Origin: Gemmatimonadota bacterium
GTDB lineage: Bacteria > JAAXHH01
Assembly: GCA_026705925.1 (NCBI GenBank)
Contig: JAPOZT010000029.1
Coordinates: 81,169 to 145,168 of the forward strand
DNA length: 64,000 nt
Reading direction: 5' to 3'
The position numbers and the translations under genes are program-made. The notes under the pieces were generated by a model. It made no database searches, was not told the origin of the DNA, and saw only the letters and a list, made by a program, of their open reading frames with translations. Of this stretch, positions 18,081 to 27,262 are shown piece after piece (within the stretch, counting starts at the first letter, position 1; every line of letters begins with the position of its first letter).

Positions 18081-19064
18081 ATGCCCATCGTCGATTTTCA
18101 CAACCACGTCTATCCGCCCCGGTACGTCGAGGAGATCCGGAAGGGTCCCAGCGCGTACACGGTGACCGACGACGAAGACGGCAACCCGGTCCTGCACTCT
18201 CCCGGCGACTACAACATCCTGGTGCCCGGCCACCGGCTCATGGACGTGCGCCTGGGGGTCATGGATGAGGCCGGCGTCGACACGCACGTCATCACCTTCA
18301 CGGCGCCGGGCACGCTCATCGAGACGCCGGACCGGTCCGCGGAACTCAGCAGCAGGGTCAACGATCTTTTCGCCGAAATACAACAGGCGCATCCGGATCG
18401 CCTGCCGGCCCTGGCCACCCTGCCGCTGAACAAGCCGGAGGCCTGCGCCGCCGAACTGGAACGGGCCGTCGGTTCGCTGGGCCTCAAAGGGGCGTGCGTG
18501 TACAGCAACGCCAACGGCGTGGCGCTCAGCGATCCGTGCTTCTGGCCCATGTACGAGATCGCGGACGATCGTGGAATGGCCGTCTTCATCCACCCCACCT
18601 TCCCCCTGGGCGTGGAGGCCATGAAGGACTACATGCTCATGCCCGCGGTGGGGTTTCTCATGGATACGACCCTGGCCACGGCCAGCCTGCTCTTCAGCGG
18701 CGTGGTGGAGCGCTTTCCGAACATTCGCTGGGTGCTGGGCCACCTGGGCGGCGCCGTGCCCTACCTGGCTGAGCGCTTTGACCGGTGCTACGAGGCCTTT
18801 CCGCAGTGCCGCGCCAACCTGGAGCACCATCCCACGGTCTACCTGAAGAACCAGTTCTACTACGACACGGTCAATTTCGATGTGGACGCGCTGCATTTCG
18901 CCCTGAATTTCGCCGGCGCCGATCGTATCCTGGCCGGGAGCGACTATCCCCACCAGATCGGCAGCATGCCGAAGATGATTGAGAGCATCAACGCGATGGA
19001 ATTGTCCGAAGATGACCGCACCGCTATCCTGGGAGGAAACGCCGTCCGCCTGCTGGGGTTGTGA
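18081..19064 (+). CDS. Amidohydrolase 2 / ACMSD-like metal-dependent hydrolase
   Basis: A TIM-barrel metallohydrolase of the amidohydrolase-2 group. Metal ligands are visible as the N-terminal HXH (FHNHVYPP), His in AVFIHPT, His in LGHLGG and Asp in the terminal GSDYPH. This family includes aminocarboxymuconate-semialdehyde decarboxylase and resorcylate decarboxylases, so decarboxylation or hydrolysis of an acidic, possibly aromatic, compound is plausible. 327 residues, normal length. It starts 33 bases after the M14 gene and leads a same-strand run of SDR, cupin and HIBADH-like enzymes that suggests a catabolic pathway. Confidence 0.9.
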   Translation: MPIVDFHNHVYPPRYVEEIRKGPSAYTVTDDEDGNPVLHSPGDYNILVPGHRLMDVRLGVMDEAGVDTHVITFTAPGTLIETPDRSAELSSRVNDLFAEIQQAHPDRLPALATLPLNKPEACAAELERAVGSLGLKGACVYSNANGVALSDPCFWPMYEIADDRGMAVFIHPTFPLGVEAMKDYMLMPAVGFLMDTTLATASLLFSGVVERFPNIRWVLGHLGGAVPYLAERFDRCYEAFPQCRANLEHHPTVYLKNQFYYDTVNFDVDALHFALNFAGADRILAGSDYPHQIGSMPKMIESINAMELSEDDRTAILGGNAVRLLGL

Positions 19065-19149
19065 TCGATCCGCCGCCGGCTGGACCGCGGGCGACGGCTA
19101 CTCGATCAGTCGGTTCCCGTCCCGCTCTGTCGACCAGGACGTTTGAGCC

Positions 19150-19938
19150 ATGGATCTGAAGCTTCATGGAAAAAGGGCAATCGTCACCGGCGCCAGCCGG
19201 GGCATCGGGCGTTGCTGCGCGCTGGCCCTGGCCCGGGAAGGCGCCCGCGTGTGCATATCGGCCCGGAACCGGGACCTGTTGGACGAGGTGGTCCGGGAAA
19301 TCGAAGCGGCGGGTGGCGCGGGACACGCGGTCACCGCCGACCTGACCTCGCTGGACGACTGCCGCAAGGTGGTCCTTGAAGCCGCAGACACATTCGGCGG
19401 TATCGACATCCTGGTCAATTGCGCCGGGGCGGCCCGGGGAGGCGACATCCTGGAGCTTCCCACGGAACAGATCGACGAGGGGCTGGCCCTCAAGGCCCAC
19501 GGATACCTGAGGATGTCACAACTGGTGATCCCGTACATGCAGGAGAACCGGTGGGGGCGCATCGTCCATATCGCCGGAAGCGCGGGGACGAGCCCGAGCC
19601 GCGGCAACATCCCCTTGAGTGTGGCCAACATCGCCGTCCTCAACTTCACGCGGGCCCTGACGGACGCGGTGTCGGGAGACGGTATTCTGGTGAACGCCAT
19701 ATGTCCCGGCATGACGAACACCAAGCGGGCACGGGACCTGCAGCAGGCGGAGGCCGACCGGCAGGGCCGCGACGTCGAGGAACTGCTGCGCGAAGCCGGC
19801 GAGCGGATTCCCGCCGGCCGCATCGCGGAACCGGAGGAGGTTGCCGCCGTGGTGACTTTCCTCGTGTCCGAACCCTGTTCCTATGTCTTCGGCACCGCCG
19901 TCTACATGGATGGCGGCGAGCGGCGGGGCACACCCTGA
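19150..19938 (+). CDS. Atypical short-chain dehydrogenase (catalytic Tyr/Lys replaced)
   Basis: The Rossmann fold is intact, with TGASRGIGRCCALALAREGARV for NAD(P) and NCAG in the fourth strand. The catalytic segment is not: where SDRs have YSASK, this protein reads LSVAN in the context IPLSVANIAVLNFTRAL, so Tyr is Leu and Lys is Asn. The usual SS of the catalytic Ser block is AG, followed by a shifted Ser. The C-terminal VYMDGGERRG is normal. It may bind the cofactor without classical catalysis or use a different mechanism. 262 residues from ATG 19150. It sits between the amidohydrolase and cupin genes. Confidence 0.88.
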   Translation: MDLKLHGKRAIVTGASRGIGRCCALALAREGARVCISARNRDLLDEVVREIEAAGGAGHAVTADLTSLDDCRKVVLEAADTFGGIDILVNCAGAARGGDILELPTEQIDEGLALKAHGYLRMSQLVIPYMQENRWGRIVHIAGSAGTSPSRGNIPLSVANIAVLNFTRALTDAVSGDGILVNAICPGMTNTKRARDLQQAEADRQGRDVEELLREAGERIPAGRIAEPEEVAAVVTFLVSEPCSYVFGTAVYMDGGERRGTP

Positions 19939-19993
19939 GGCCGGCACACGACCTGTAGCCGGGCACGCCCTGATACCGGGGCACGCCTTCAAA
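19922..19993. repeat. 18-bp tandem repeat across the SDR stop codon, four units
   Basis: Four degenerate 18-bp units, such as GCCGGGCACGCCCTGATA, run from the last SDR codons through its TGA into the gap. Confidence 0.75.
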
Positions 19994-20107
19994 CCGTCCA
20001 GGCAAGCACCCTGGCATCTGTCGTCCGCGTCGGTCGTCAGTACCTGTCACTCACCTCTTTCAAACTGTCGTCAGCATTCATCGTTTCCATATAATAGGAG
20101 AACCATC

Positions 20108-20494
20108 ATGGCTGAGAACACGTCCAAGTCCTTCGCGGCCCATGCGGAAGGCGCCGACTGGGTCAAGGGGCTGCGCCCCTATTTCGTATACCGCGACCTG
20201 GGCATGAAGTCCGCCACCGAAGGCCGGGTGATGGCTCACGTCATCCGGGCCGCCCAGTCCTGCGACGGCCCCATGGGTTATCATTCCCACGAACTCGAGT
20301 TCCAGATGAACTACCTGCTCAAGGGCTGGGCGCGCATCGACCTGGCGGACGTGGGCGAGATCGAGGTGACCGCGGGCGACGCGTGGTACCAGGCCCCCGG
20401 CGTCGCCCATGAACTCATGGAGTACTCCGACGATTTCGAAGTCATCGAGATCACCATACCGGGTGACTTCCCGACCATCGACGAAACGCGATAG
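20108..20494 (+). CDS. Small cupin-domain protein
   Basis: A single cupin_2 barrel of 128 residues. Motif 1 is GYHSHELEFQMNYLLKG with the HXH and Glu metal ligands, and motif 2 is AGDAWYQAPGVAHEL with the fourth His. The track starts further upstream at 19883, but the ATG at 20108 follows AGGAG and begins the conserved domain. It may be an isomerase, dioxygenase or binding protein. It lies 8 bases before the HIBADH-like gene and is probably co-transcribed with it. Confidence 0.88.
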   Translation: MAENTSKSFAAHAEGADWVKGLRPYFVYRDLGMKSATEGRVMAHVIRAAQSCDGPMGYHSHELEFQMNYLLKGWARIDLADVGEIEVTAGDAWYQAPGVAHELMEYSDDFEVIEITIPGDFPTIDETR

Positions 20495-20502
20495 GGCCGG
20501 CC

Positions 20503-21408
20503 ATGAACGTGGGTTTCATCGGGCTGGGCAACATGGGCAATCCCATGGCCGCCAGTCTCCTGCGCGCCGGACACGCCTTGCGCGTCCACGACCTGGACGA
20601 GGATAAGGCCTCGAACCTGCTGGATGCCGGGGCTGGCTGGGCTTCGTCCCCTCGCGAGGCGGCCGTGGGCGCCGAGGCGGTCCTCACCTCGCTGCCCGGT
20701 CCCGCCGTGGTAGAGACGGTCGTCCTGGGCGAAGACGGCGTGTTCGAAGGGCTCGCACAAGGGACCGTCTATATCGACACGAGCACGGGTGAACCGGGTC
20801 TCGCCCGCCGGATCGCGGCAGAAGGCGCGGCGAAGGGTATCGACGTGCTCGACGCGCCCATTAGCGGTGGCGTATTCGGCGCCAGGGACGCTACCCTAAC
20901 CGTGTTCGTCGGCGGCCCGCAGGCGGTGTTCGACCGGTACGAACCTCTCTTGCGAGGCGTGGGCGAAACGGTCGTCCGCATGGGGAGTACCGGCAGCGGC
21001 GTCGCGACCAAGCTGGTGAACAATCTCATGATGTTCATCAACTTCATCGGCGCTTGCGAAGGGATGGCCATCGGCATTCAGGCCGGCATCGATCCGCGTA
21101 AGCTGATCGACGCCATCCGTCCGAGCATGGGCCAGAGCCGGATGATGGAGCGATGCCTGACCCGATTCCTGGACGACCAGTCACTGTATTCCGCCGTCGA
21201 CCTGGGGGTAAAGGATATGCACCTGGGCGTCGAGCTTGGCAGGTCGCACGGCGTCCCGTTGGAAATCGCCCCGATGGTCGAGGACCTCCTGAGGCGTTAC
21301 CAGGACCGGGGCAACGCCCAGGCCGACCTCCTCGAGTACATCGGAGACTACCTGAAGCGGGCGGGCGTCGCGGACGTCGCGGATGTCGACCCGTCCGGAA
21401 AACCATGA
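20503..21408 (+). CDS. 3-hydroxyisobutyrate dehydrogenase-like NAD(P)-dependent oxidoreductase
   Basis: The N-terminal Rossmann motif MNVGFIGLGNMGNPMAASLL, the substrate-binding APISGG block (DAPISGGVFGARD) and the catalytic Lys in GSGVATKLVNNLM define the beta-hydroxyacid dehydrogenase family (HIBADH, tartronate semialdehyde reductase and relatives). 301 residues. It would oxidise a beta-hydroxyacid or reduce a semialdehyde. It is the fourth enzyme of the amidohydrolase-SDR-cupin run, and its TGA overlaps the next gene's ATG. Confidence 0.93.
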   Translation: MNVGFIGLGNMGNPMAASLLRAGHALRVHDLDEDKASNLLDAGAGWASSPREAAVGAEAVLTSLPGPAVVETVVLGEDGVFEGLAQGTVYIDTSTGEPGLARRIAAEGAAKGIDVLDAPISGGVFGARDATLTVFVGGPQAVFDRYEPLLRGVGETVVRMGSTGSGVATKLVNNLMMFINFIGACEGMAIGIQAGIDPRKLIDAIRPSMGQSRMMERCLTRFLDDQSLYSAVDLGVKDMHLGVELGRSHGVPLEIAPMVEDLLRRYQDRGNAQADLLEYIGDYLKRAGVADVADVDPSGKP

Positions 21409-22004
21409 GGAAAACCATGCGCTGGAAAACACTTGTCATATTGACCGTATTCCTGGCACCGGGCGCCGTCATGCTGGGCGCCGTTGTATCAGAAGCCGCC
21501 GTACCGGACGCCGCCGCTGCGGCCGCCAGCCCGGCTTCGACGGCCGCGAGCACGGAAGCACATCCCGCAGCCGTACCGATCGCTGCCGCAGCCGACACCC
21601 CGCAGTCCGATTCCGGGCCGCTCGACATCCGGGGCGCCTGGAAACCGGAGACGTACCGGCTCAAATCCGGACCGGTCCACGAGGTGACCGGGCTGATCTC
21701 CTTCACCGAAAAGGACTGGTCGGTCCTCTTCTTCATCGTGACCGACGAGGGCCCGCGGAGGGGATCCGGCGAAGGGGGAACCTACACCCTGGAAGGGGAC
21801 AAGCTGACCTTCCGCCACCTGTACAACCTCTCCGGCGGCCACGCCGTCGACGGTTTCGAGGCCAGCGGGCTTTCGATGAGGGTAAGGCCGGCGGATACCG
21901 AAGACGCGCCCGCTGAACCCTGCACCATCACGATCGAGGAAGATCTCCTGACCATCTTCTTCCCCAGCGGAAACCAGATGACCTTCCGCCACAGTTCCCG
22001 TTGA
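21405..22004 (+). CDS. Small secreted protein, lipocalin-like domain
   Basis: A signal peptide (MRKTMRWKTLVILTVFLAPGAVMLG) is followed by an Ala/Thr/Pro-rich linker and a beta-rich domain of about 125 residues beginning DIRGAWKPETYRL and ending MTFRHSSR. The pattern resembles small lipocalin-like extracytoplasmic domains, but I cannot name a family with certainty. I set the start at ATG 21405, which overlaps the upstream TGA as ATGA and suggests translational coupling; ATG 21417 is an alternative. The track's longer start at 21153 is inside the preceding gene. Confidence 0.7.
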   Translation: MRKTMRWKTLVILTVFLAPGAVMLGAVVSEAAVPDAAAAAASPASTAASTEAHPAAVPIAAAADTPQSDSGPLDIRGAWKPETYRLKSGPVHEVTGLISFTEKDWSVLFFIVTDEGPRRGSGEGGTYTLEGDKLTFRHLYNLSGGHAVDGFEASGLSMRVRPADTEDAPAEPCTITIEEDLLTIFFPSGNQMTFRHSSR

Positions 22005-22039
22005 AGTGCGGACCGTCCCACGCCGGCGATCGAATCCTT

Positions 22040-22073
22040 CTGCCGTGCCGTTCCCTCTGCCGGGCCGTTCCAC
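22040..22073. repeat. 17-bp tandem repeat, two units
   Basis: CTGCCGTGCCGTTCCCT is followed directly by CTGCCGGGCCGTTCCAC in the gap before rpiA. Confidence 0.6.
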
Positions 22074-22157
22074 GATCCACGTCCCGGTCCCACGCCGGCC
22101 TTCCCTTGCAACCCGCGCTGACTTCGTGGATACACGCGCTAAAGGAACCGGAATCAG

Positions 22158-22187
22158 TTGACTTGAACAGGTGATTCGGCTTATCTT
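22158..22187 (+). promoter_or_regulatory. Candidate promoter for rpiA
   Basis: TTGACT is separated by 18 bases from TATCTT, with the rpiA start codon about 45 bases downstream of the -10 box. Confidence 0.45.
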
Positions 22188-22231
22188 TGGACGCTGTCAA
22201 ATAGCCGGATCGAGACCCGGAAAACCAGTAC

Positions 22232-22942
22232 ATGTCATCCGAAGACCTGACCCGAGACATGAAGAGGACCGTCGGCATCGAGTCCGCCCGTATGGTCGGC
22301 GCGGGCGACGTGGTCGGGCTGGGCACCGGATCGACGGCGGAGTTCATGATCGAGGAACTGGGGCGCCGCGTGCGGGAGGAGCAACTGGACATCGTCGGCA
22401 TCCCCACGTCCTTCGACGCGTCGGTGCTGGCCCGCGGGAACGGCATCCCGGTCGGCACGCTGGACGACGTGGACCGGGTCGACATCGCCGTGGACGGCGC
22501 GGACGAGGTCGATCCCGCGATGAACCTGATCAAGGGCCGGGGCGCCGCCCACCTGCGCGAGAAGATCGTGGACGGCATTGCCGAACGGTTCATCGTCATC
22601 GTGGACGAATCGAAACTGGTCGATCGGCTGGGTACGAAAAGCCCCGTGCCGCTGGAAGTCCTGCCCATGGCCGTTCAGCCCGTCATGCGCGCCGTCGAAG
22701 CACTGGGCGGAGAACCCTTGCTCCGGATGGCGGTCCACAAGGACGGGCCGGTCATCACGGACCAGGGGAACATGGTGGTGGACGCCCGTTTCGACGGGAT
22801 CGACGACCCCTGTGAGATGGAGCGCGCGCTCAACAACGTACCCGGCATCCTGGAGAACGGCCTCTTCGTCGGACTGGCGACCGAGGTCCTCGTCGGGAGG
22901 ATTACCGGCGAGGGCCGGATCGAGGTGGAAAGACGAACCTGA
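22232..22942 (+). CDS. rpiA: Ribose-5-phosphate isomerase A
   Basis: It interconverts ribose-5-phosphate and ribulose-5-phosphate in the pentose phosphate pathway. The phosphate-binding [11 protein letters not shown], the catalytic DGADEVD and the [11 protein letters not shown] Lys/Glu block are all present. 236 residues, slightly longer than E. coli RpiA. It starts at ATG 22232 after its own promoter candidate and is followed by ccmF 93 bases later. Confidence 0.96.
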   Translation: MSSEDLTRDMKRTVGIESARMVGAGDVVGLGTGSTAEFMIEELGRRVREEQLDIVGIPTSFDASVLARGNGIPVGTLDDVDRVDIAVDGADEVDPAMNLIKGRGAAHLREKIVDGIAERFIVIVDESKLVDRLGTKSPVPLEVLPMAVQPVMRAVEALGGEPLLRMAVHKDGPVITDQGNMVVDARFDGIDDPCEMERALNNVPGILENGLFVGLATEVLVGRITGEGRIEVERRT

Positions 22943-23035
22943 AACCCCGGGCCGACCGGCGCGGTTCGAAAATCGACCGGCGCGGTCCGACGTCCATTCG
23001 GTACCATAGCGGCGCGCACCCATCTGAGTGAATAA

Positions 23036-25003
23036 ATGAACGATATCGGATACTTCAGCCTCCTGCTCGCCTTCATGACGGCGGCCTACGGCGGCGTGAC
23101 CAGCGTGGTCGGCGCCCGGGCGCGGAACCCGCAGATGATCGCCAGCGGGGCCCACGGCGTCCTCGCCACCTTCGGCCTGCTGACCCTGTCGTCCATCGTG
23201 CTGATATACCACCTGTACACGGGCAACTTCCAGGTGGAGTACGTCGCCTCCTACACCAGCAGCACCCTGCCCGAGTTCTACCGCGTCACCGCGATGTGGG
23301 CCGGTCAGAAGGGCTCCCTGCTCCTGTGGGTATGGACTCTGGCCCTCTTCGCGCTGGTGGTGCACCTGACGAACCGGGATCGGAACCAGACGCTGATCCC
23401 CTACGTACACGCGGTGATGATGTCGGTGGTCCTGTTCTTCATCGCCCTGCTCATCTTCATGGCCGATCCCTTCGAGCTGCTTCCCTTCGTGCCCGCCGAG
23501 GGCCGCGGCCTGAACCCGGTGTTGCAGATGCCGCTCATGATCATCCACCCGCCCATCCTCTACCAGGGCTACGTGGGGACCGTGGTCCCCTTTGCCTTCG
23601 CCATAGCCGCGTTAATCACGGGGGAACTGGGCGACACGTGGATCCGGACGATCCGCAGATGGACCCTCTACGCCTGGTTCTTCCTCGGTTTCGGCCTGAT
23701 GCTGGGCGGCCGGTGGGCCTACGTCGAGCTGGGATGGGGCGGTTACTGGGCCTGGGACCCGGTGGAGAACGCGGCGCTCATGCCCTGGCTGACCATCACG
23801 GCCTTTCTCCATTCCGTGATGATCCAGGAGAAGAAGGGCATGCTGAAGATCTGGAACTTCATCCTGATCATCCTGACCTTCGGCCTGGTCTACTTCGGCA
23901 CCTTTCTAACGCGAAGCGGGGTCGTCTCATCGGTGCATTCCTTCACCACTTCGGGCATCGGCCCCATGTTCCTGGGTTTCGTCATCGTCTCGATGGTGTT
24001 GTCCTTCGGACTCCTGATCAGCCGGCGCAACGCCCTGAAGGCCCGCAGCGAACTCGACTCCTTCGTCTCGCGGGAAAGCAGCTTCCTGCTGAACAACCTG
24101 GCCCTCGTCGGCGTGTGCTTCGCCATCCTGTGGGGCACCATATTCCCCGTGCTTTCCGAGGCGGTCAGCGGGGAGAAGATCACGGTGAGCGCGCCGTACT
24201 TCAACCAGATCAACGTGCCCCTGGGCCTCTTCCTGCTCTTCCTCACGGGCGCGGGTCCGCTCTTCGCCTGGCGCAAGACGTCCGTGCAGAGCCTGAAGCG
24301 GCATTTCTCCATACCCATCGCCTGCTTCCTCGCCGCGGCCGCCATCCTGCTCGCCTTCGGCATCCGGCACGTCTACGCCGTGCTTTCCTTCAGCATGTGC
24401 GCCTTCGTGGTCGGCGCCATCGGTCTGGAGTTCTACCGCGGCGCCCGCGCGCGCCGGTCGACGAACGAAGAATCCTGGCCCGCGGCCTTCTACCGCCTGG
24501 TCATGAGCTACAAGCGCCGGTACGGCGGTTACGTCGTCCACATCGCCATCGTGCTCCTCTTCGTGGGCTTCACGGGAAAGGCGTTCGACCGGGAGGAAAA
24601 CTTCGCGGTCCGGGAGGGCGAGTCCTTCCAGATCAAGAACTACACGCTGGACTTCGATTCCCTCACCGAGACCAACATGGGCGAGTACGTGTCCTACGCC
24701 GGCCTGCTCCGCCTTTCCGTGGACGGCGAGCCCGTTGTGATGATGGCCCCGGAGAAGCGACTCTACCCCATTCAGGACCAGGTGACTTCGGAAGTTTCCA
24801 TCTGGTCGACGGTGAATGAGGACCTGTACGTGGTCCTGGCTGAACTGAACGAAACGCTTGACGTAGCTACATTTAAGGTCTACATTAATCCATTAGTAAA
24901 CTGGGTCTGGGTCGGTACGGCGCTGCTCATGCTGGGAACGATCATCCTGTTCCTGCCGGATCGATTCGGAAGGAAACCAGGCGCACGCGAGCGGTCCGCA
25001 TAA
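23036..25003 (+). CDS. ccmF: Cytochrome c-type biogenesis protein CcmF
   Basis: A multi-helix inner-membrane protein of the heme-handling protein family. The tryptophan-rich signature GWGGYWAWDPVENAALMPW (WWD domain) is complete, and TRSGVVSSVHSF and the periplasmic His residues that coordinate heme are present. A C-terminal periplasmic domain runs from about residue 525. It acts as the haem lyase of cytochrome c maturation system I, together with CcmH and holo-CcmE, none of which is in this window. 655 residues, normal. The last 100 bases of the gene are unusually A+T-rich and contain a promoter-like pair. Confidence 0.95.
   Translation: MNDIGYFSLLLAFMTAAYGGVTSVVGARARNPQMIASGAHGVLATFGLLTLSSIVLIYHLYTGNFQVEYVASYTSSTLPEFYRVTAMWAGQKGSLLLWVWTLALFALVVHLTNRDRNQTLIPYVHAVMMSVVLFFIALLIFMADPFELLPFVPAEGRGLNPVLQMPLMIIHPPILYQGYVGTVVPFAFAIAALITGELGDTWIRTIRRWTLYAWFFLGFGLMLGGRWAYVELGWGGYWAWDPVENAALMPWLTITAFLHSVMIQEKKGMLKIWNFILIILTFGLVYFGTFLTRSGVVSSVHSFTTSGIGPMFLGFVIVSMVLSFGLLISRRNALKARSELDSFVSRESSFLLNNLALVGVCFAILWGTIFPVLSEAVSGEKITVSAPYFNQINVPLGLFLLFLTGAGPLFAWRKTSVQSLKRHFSIPIACFLAAAAILLAFGIRHVYAVLSFSMCAFVVGAIGLEFYRGARARRSTNEESWPAAFYRLVMSYKRRYGGYVVHIAIVLLFVGFTGKAFDREENFAVREGESFQIKNYTLDFDSLTETNMGEYVSYAGLLRLSVDGEPVVMMAPEKRLYPIQDQVTSEVSIWSTVNEDLYVVLAELNETLDVATFKVYINPLVNWVWVGTALLMLGTIILFLPDRFGRKPGARERSA
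24858..24886 (+). promoter_or_regulatory. Promoter-like site inside the 3' end of ccmF
   Basis: TTGACG is followed after 17 bases by TACATT in a locally A+T-rich stretch. It could start a transcript covering the long gap and rny. Confidence 0.3.
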
Positions 25004-25560
25004 CCGCGTCGCAGTTTAAAGTACGACAACCCGGATGATGCACCGGAAACCGCATATTGTACGACCTTATTGGGTAACTCGATAAGCAGGTTGGGGGCGC
25101 TCCTTAAGGAAGAACGGGCGCATTGGAACACGGATTTCACAAGCAATACGCATGACCGACACCGTTCCTGGCGAACAGGTGGAATCAGATTCAGTTCTAC
25201 TTCAGATTTAACTTTGCTGAATTATGTACGCACGCTCCCGGCGCCGGATGGCGAAGGAACTTTCTTCAGCGGAAAACACGGCAAACGCTTGACGGCATAT
25301 CTTCGGGAATATGCGCATAAACGCCCCTTCGGCGGAACGGTTCGAGAAACACGGGTGCCTTCCCTTCCTCGCCCGTAAGCAAGACGCCCCTGCCGGCGAA
25401 AGCCGACCCGGTCACCATCCGGTCCGGCGGCCAGCTTATCGACATTAATCCCGGGCTCGACGCCACTGCTCGAGGCCACGGCGCTCGATGCAACTGCGCT
25501 TGACGCCACGGCGCTCGATGCCACTAAAGGGATAAGCTGCTCTATCGCGGGGGGTGTTGT
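25004..25560. other. 557-base gap before rny
   Basis: This is the longest non-coding gap in the window. It has mixed base composition and several short inverted motifs, and ends in 13-15-bp tandem repeats. ORF 25070-25378 has no recognisable features and I do not call it. The gap may hold a long leader or a small RNA; I recognise no known RNA family in it. Confidence 0.4.
25455..25527. repeat. 13-15-bp tandem repeat before rny, five units
   Basis: Units of GCTCGATGCCACGGC type (one of 13 bp, four of 15 bp) end 33 bases before the rny start. On the minus strand they would read Ala-Val-Ala-Ser-Ser, but no gene is supported there. Confidence 0.8.
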
Positions 25561-27240
25561 ATGGAATTCCCATTGGAAAACCTGAACGGGTTATTGCTGC
25601 CCCTGGCCGCGCTGACCGTGTTTTCCGGTCTCGTCGGACTGGTCATCGGCATGCTCTGGCGGCGCAATAAAGCCGGCGAAATGGAGGAGAAGGCCCAGAA
25701 GCGCGCCCAGCGTCTTTTCAAGGAAATGGAAGTGCAGCGCCGGGCGGAGATGCTGGAGGAAAAGCGAAAATGGCACGACGCCCGGGAGGCCCAGGAGGAG
25801 GAGATCAACAGAAGGCAGTCCGCCCTGGTGAGCCAGGAGCAGGATATGATGGACCGGGAGAAGGAGTGCGAGCAGCGGTATGACAACCTGAAGGACCGCG
25901 AAGATCAGACCAGCCAGCGGGAAGACGAACTGGAGAAGACGGAAGAGCGGCTGAACGCGCAGGAAGTCCGCCTGAAGGAGTCGGCCTCGGAATACCGCAA
26001 CCGGCTGGAATCCCTGGCCCGGCTGACCTCCGAGGAAGCCAAGCAGCAGCTCCACGGCGAACTCATCCGCGACGTGAAACAGGAAGCCGAGCACCAGGTA
26101 AGGGACATACTGAAAACCGCGCAGACGAATGCCAACCGGGAAGCGAGACATATTGTCACGCTGGCGATCAGCCGGTGCGCGGTGGATCAGTCCACGCAGA
26201 CCAGCGTCGCGGTGGTTCCCCTGCCCAACGACCAGATAAAGGCTCGTATCATCGGAAAAGACGGCCGCAACATACGGACTTTCGAGGCGGCCAGCGAAGT
26301 CAAGGTAATGGTGGACGATACGCCTGAAGCCGTGGTCATCTCCTGTTTCGATCCCATTCGCCGGGAAATCGCCCGGACGGCCATGGCGGACCTCGTATCC
26401 AACGGAAAGATCACCCAGAGCCGCATAGAGGAAATCATCGGGCGGGCCCAGGAACAGATCGACAGCCGCCTGCTTTCGGAAGGACAACAGGCCGTCAACG
26501 AGCTCAAACTGAAATCGATGCATCCCGAGATGATGAAACTGGTCGGCCGGCTGCGGTTCCGGTCCAGTTACGGCCAGAATGCCCTGGATCACTCGAAGGA
26601 GGTGGCGTTCCTCACCGGGATGATGGCCGTCGAGATCGGCCTGGACGAGATACTCGCCCGGCGCTGCGGACTCCTGCATGACGTCGGCAAGGCCCTGGAC
26701 CACGAGATGGAAGGGTCCCACCCGGAAATCGGCCTGGCCTTCGCGGAAAAGTACGGCGAACCCGAGGAAGTCAAGAACGCCATCATCGCCCATCACAATG
26801 ACGAGAACGAGGAAATCACCTCGCCGATCACCTTCCTGGTCGCCGCGGCGGACGCCATTTCAGGCGCCCGGCCCGGCGCCCGCAGGAATGATCCCGAAGA
26901 CTATGTCCGCAGAGTGGTGGAACTGGAGGAACTCGCCCGTTCCTTCGACGGGGTGGCCGACGCCTACGCCATCAACGCCGGCCGCGAGATCCGGGTCATG
27001 GTCCGTCCGGACCAGGTGGACGACGACCGGACGCACACGCTGGCTTCCGAGATCTCCCAGAAGATCCGCAACGACCTGACCTATCCCGGGCACATCAAGG
27101 TGACCGTCATCCGGGAGAAGATCGCCCACAGGATGACGAACAAGCGGGACGACCAGCAGCACGGCGGACGTCGAAGGTCGTACGGACGAAACCGGAACCG
27201 GCGACATGCTGCGGCGTCCAGCGGACAGGCGGCGGGATAA
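25561..27240 (+). CDS. rny: Ribonuclease Y
   Basis: A membrane-anchored endoribonuclease that initiates mRNA decay. An N-terminal transmembrane helix (about residues 10-33) is followed by a long charged coiled coil (about 35-190), a KH domain with the IIGKDGRNIRTFE loop, and an HD domain with the catalytic HD in LLHDVGKA and HHNDE. The core ends with VTVIREK. Beyond it is a basic tail of about 45 residues (HGGRRRSYGRNRNRR) that most homologues lack and that could add RNA affinity. 559 residues from ATG 25561. queG follows directly. Confidence 0.95.
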   Translation: MEFPLENLNGLLLPLAALTVFSGLVGLVIGMLWRRNKAGEMEEKAQKRAQRLFKEMEVQRRAEMLEEKRKWHDAREAQEEEINRRQSALVSQEQDMMDREKECEQRYDNLKDREDQTSQREDELEKTEERLNAQEVRLKESASEYRNRLESLARLTSEEAKQQLHGELIRDVKQEAEHQVRDILKTAQTNANREARHIVTLAISRCAVDQSTQTSVAVVPLPNDQIKARIIGKDGRNIRTFEAASEVKVMVDDTPEAVVISCFDPIRREIARTAMADLVSNGKITQSRIEEIIGRAQEQIDSRLLSEGQQAVNELKLKSMHPEMMKLVGRLRFRSSYGQNALDHSKEVAFLTGMMAVEIGLDEILARRCGLLHDVGKALDHEMEGSHPEIGLAFAEKYGEPEEVKNAIIAHHNDENEEITSPITFLVAAADAISGARPGARRNDPEDYVRRVVELEELARSFDGVADAYAINAGREIRVMVRPDQVDDDRTHTLASEISQKIRNDLTYPGHIKVTVIREKIAHRMTNKRDDQQHGGRRRSYGRNRNRRHAAASSGQAAG

Positions 27241-27262
27241 CCACGCCGCGCAGCGGATTCCC

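Noticed and set aside
20090-20095. TATAAT just before the cupin gene
   Set aside because: Transcription would start at or inside the ribosome-binding site, leaving almost no leader, and there is no good -35 box.
25070-25378. 102-residue plus ORF in the gap before rny
   Set aside because: No ribosome-binding site, motif or composition signal; the sequence looks like chance.
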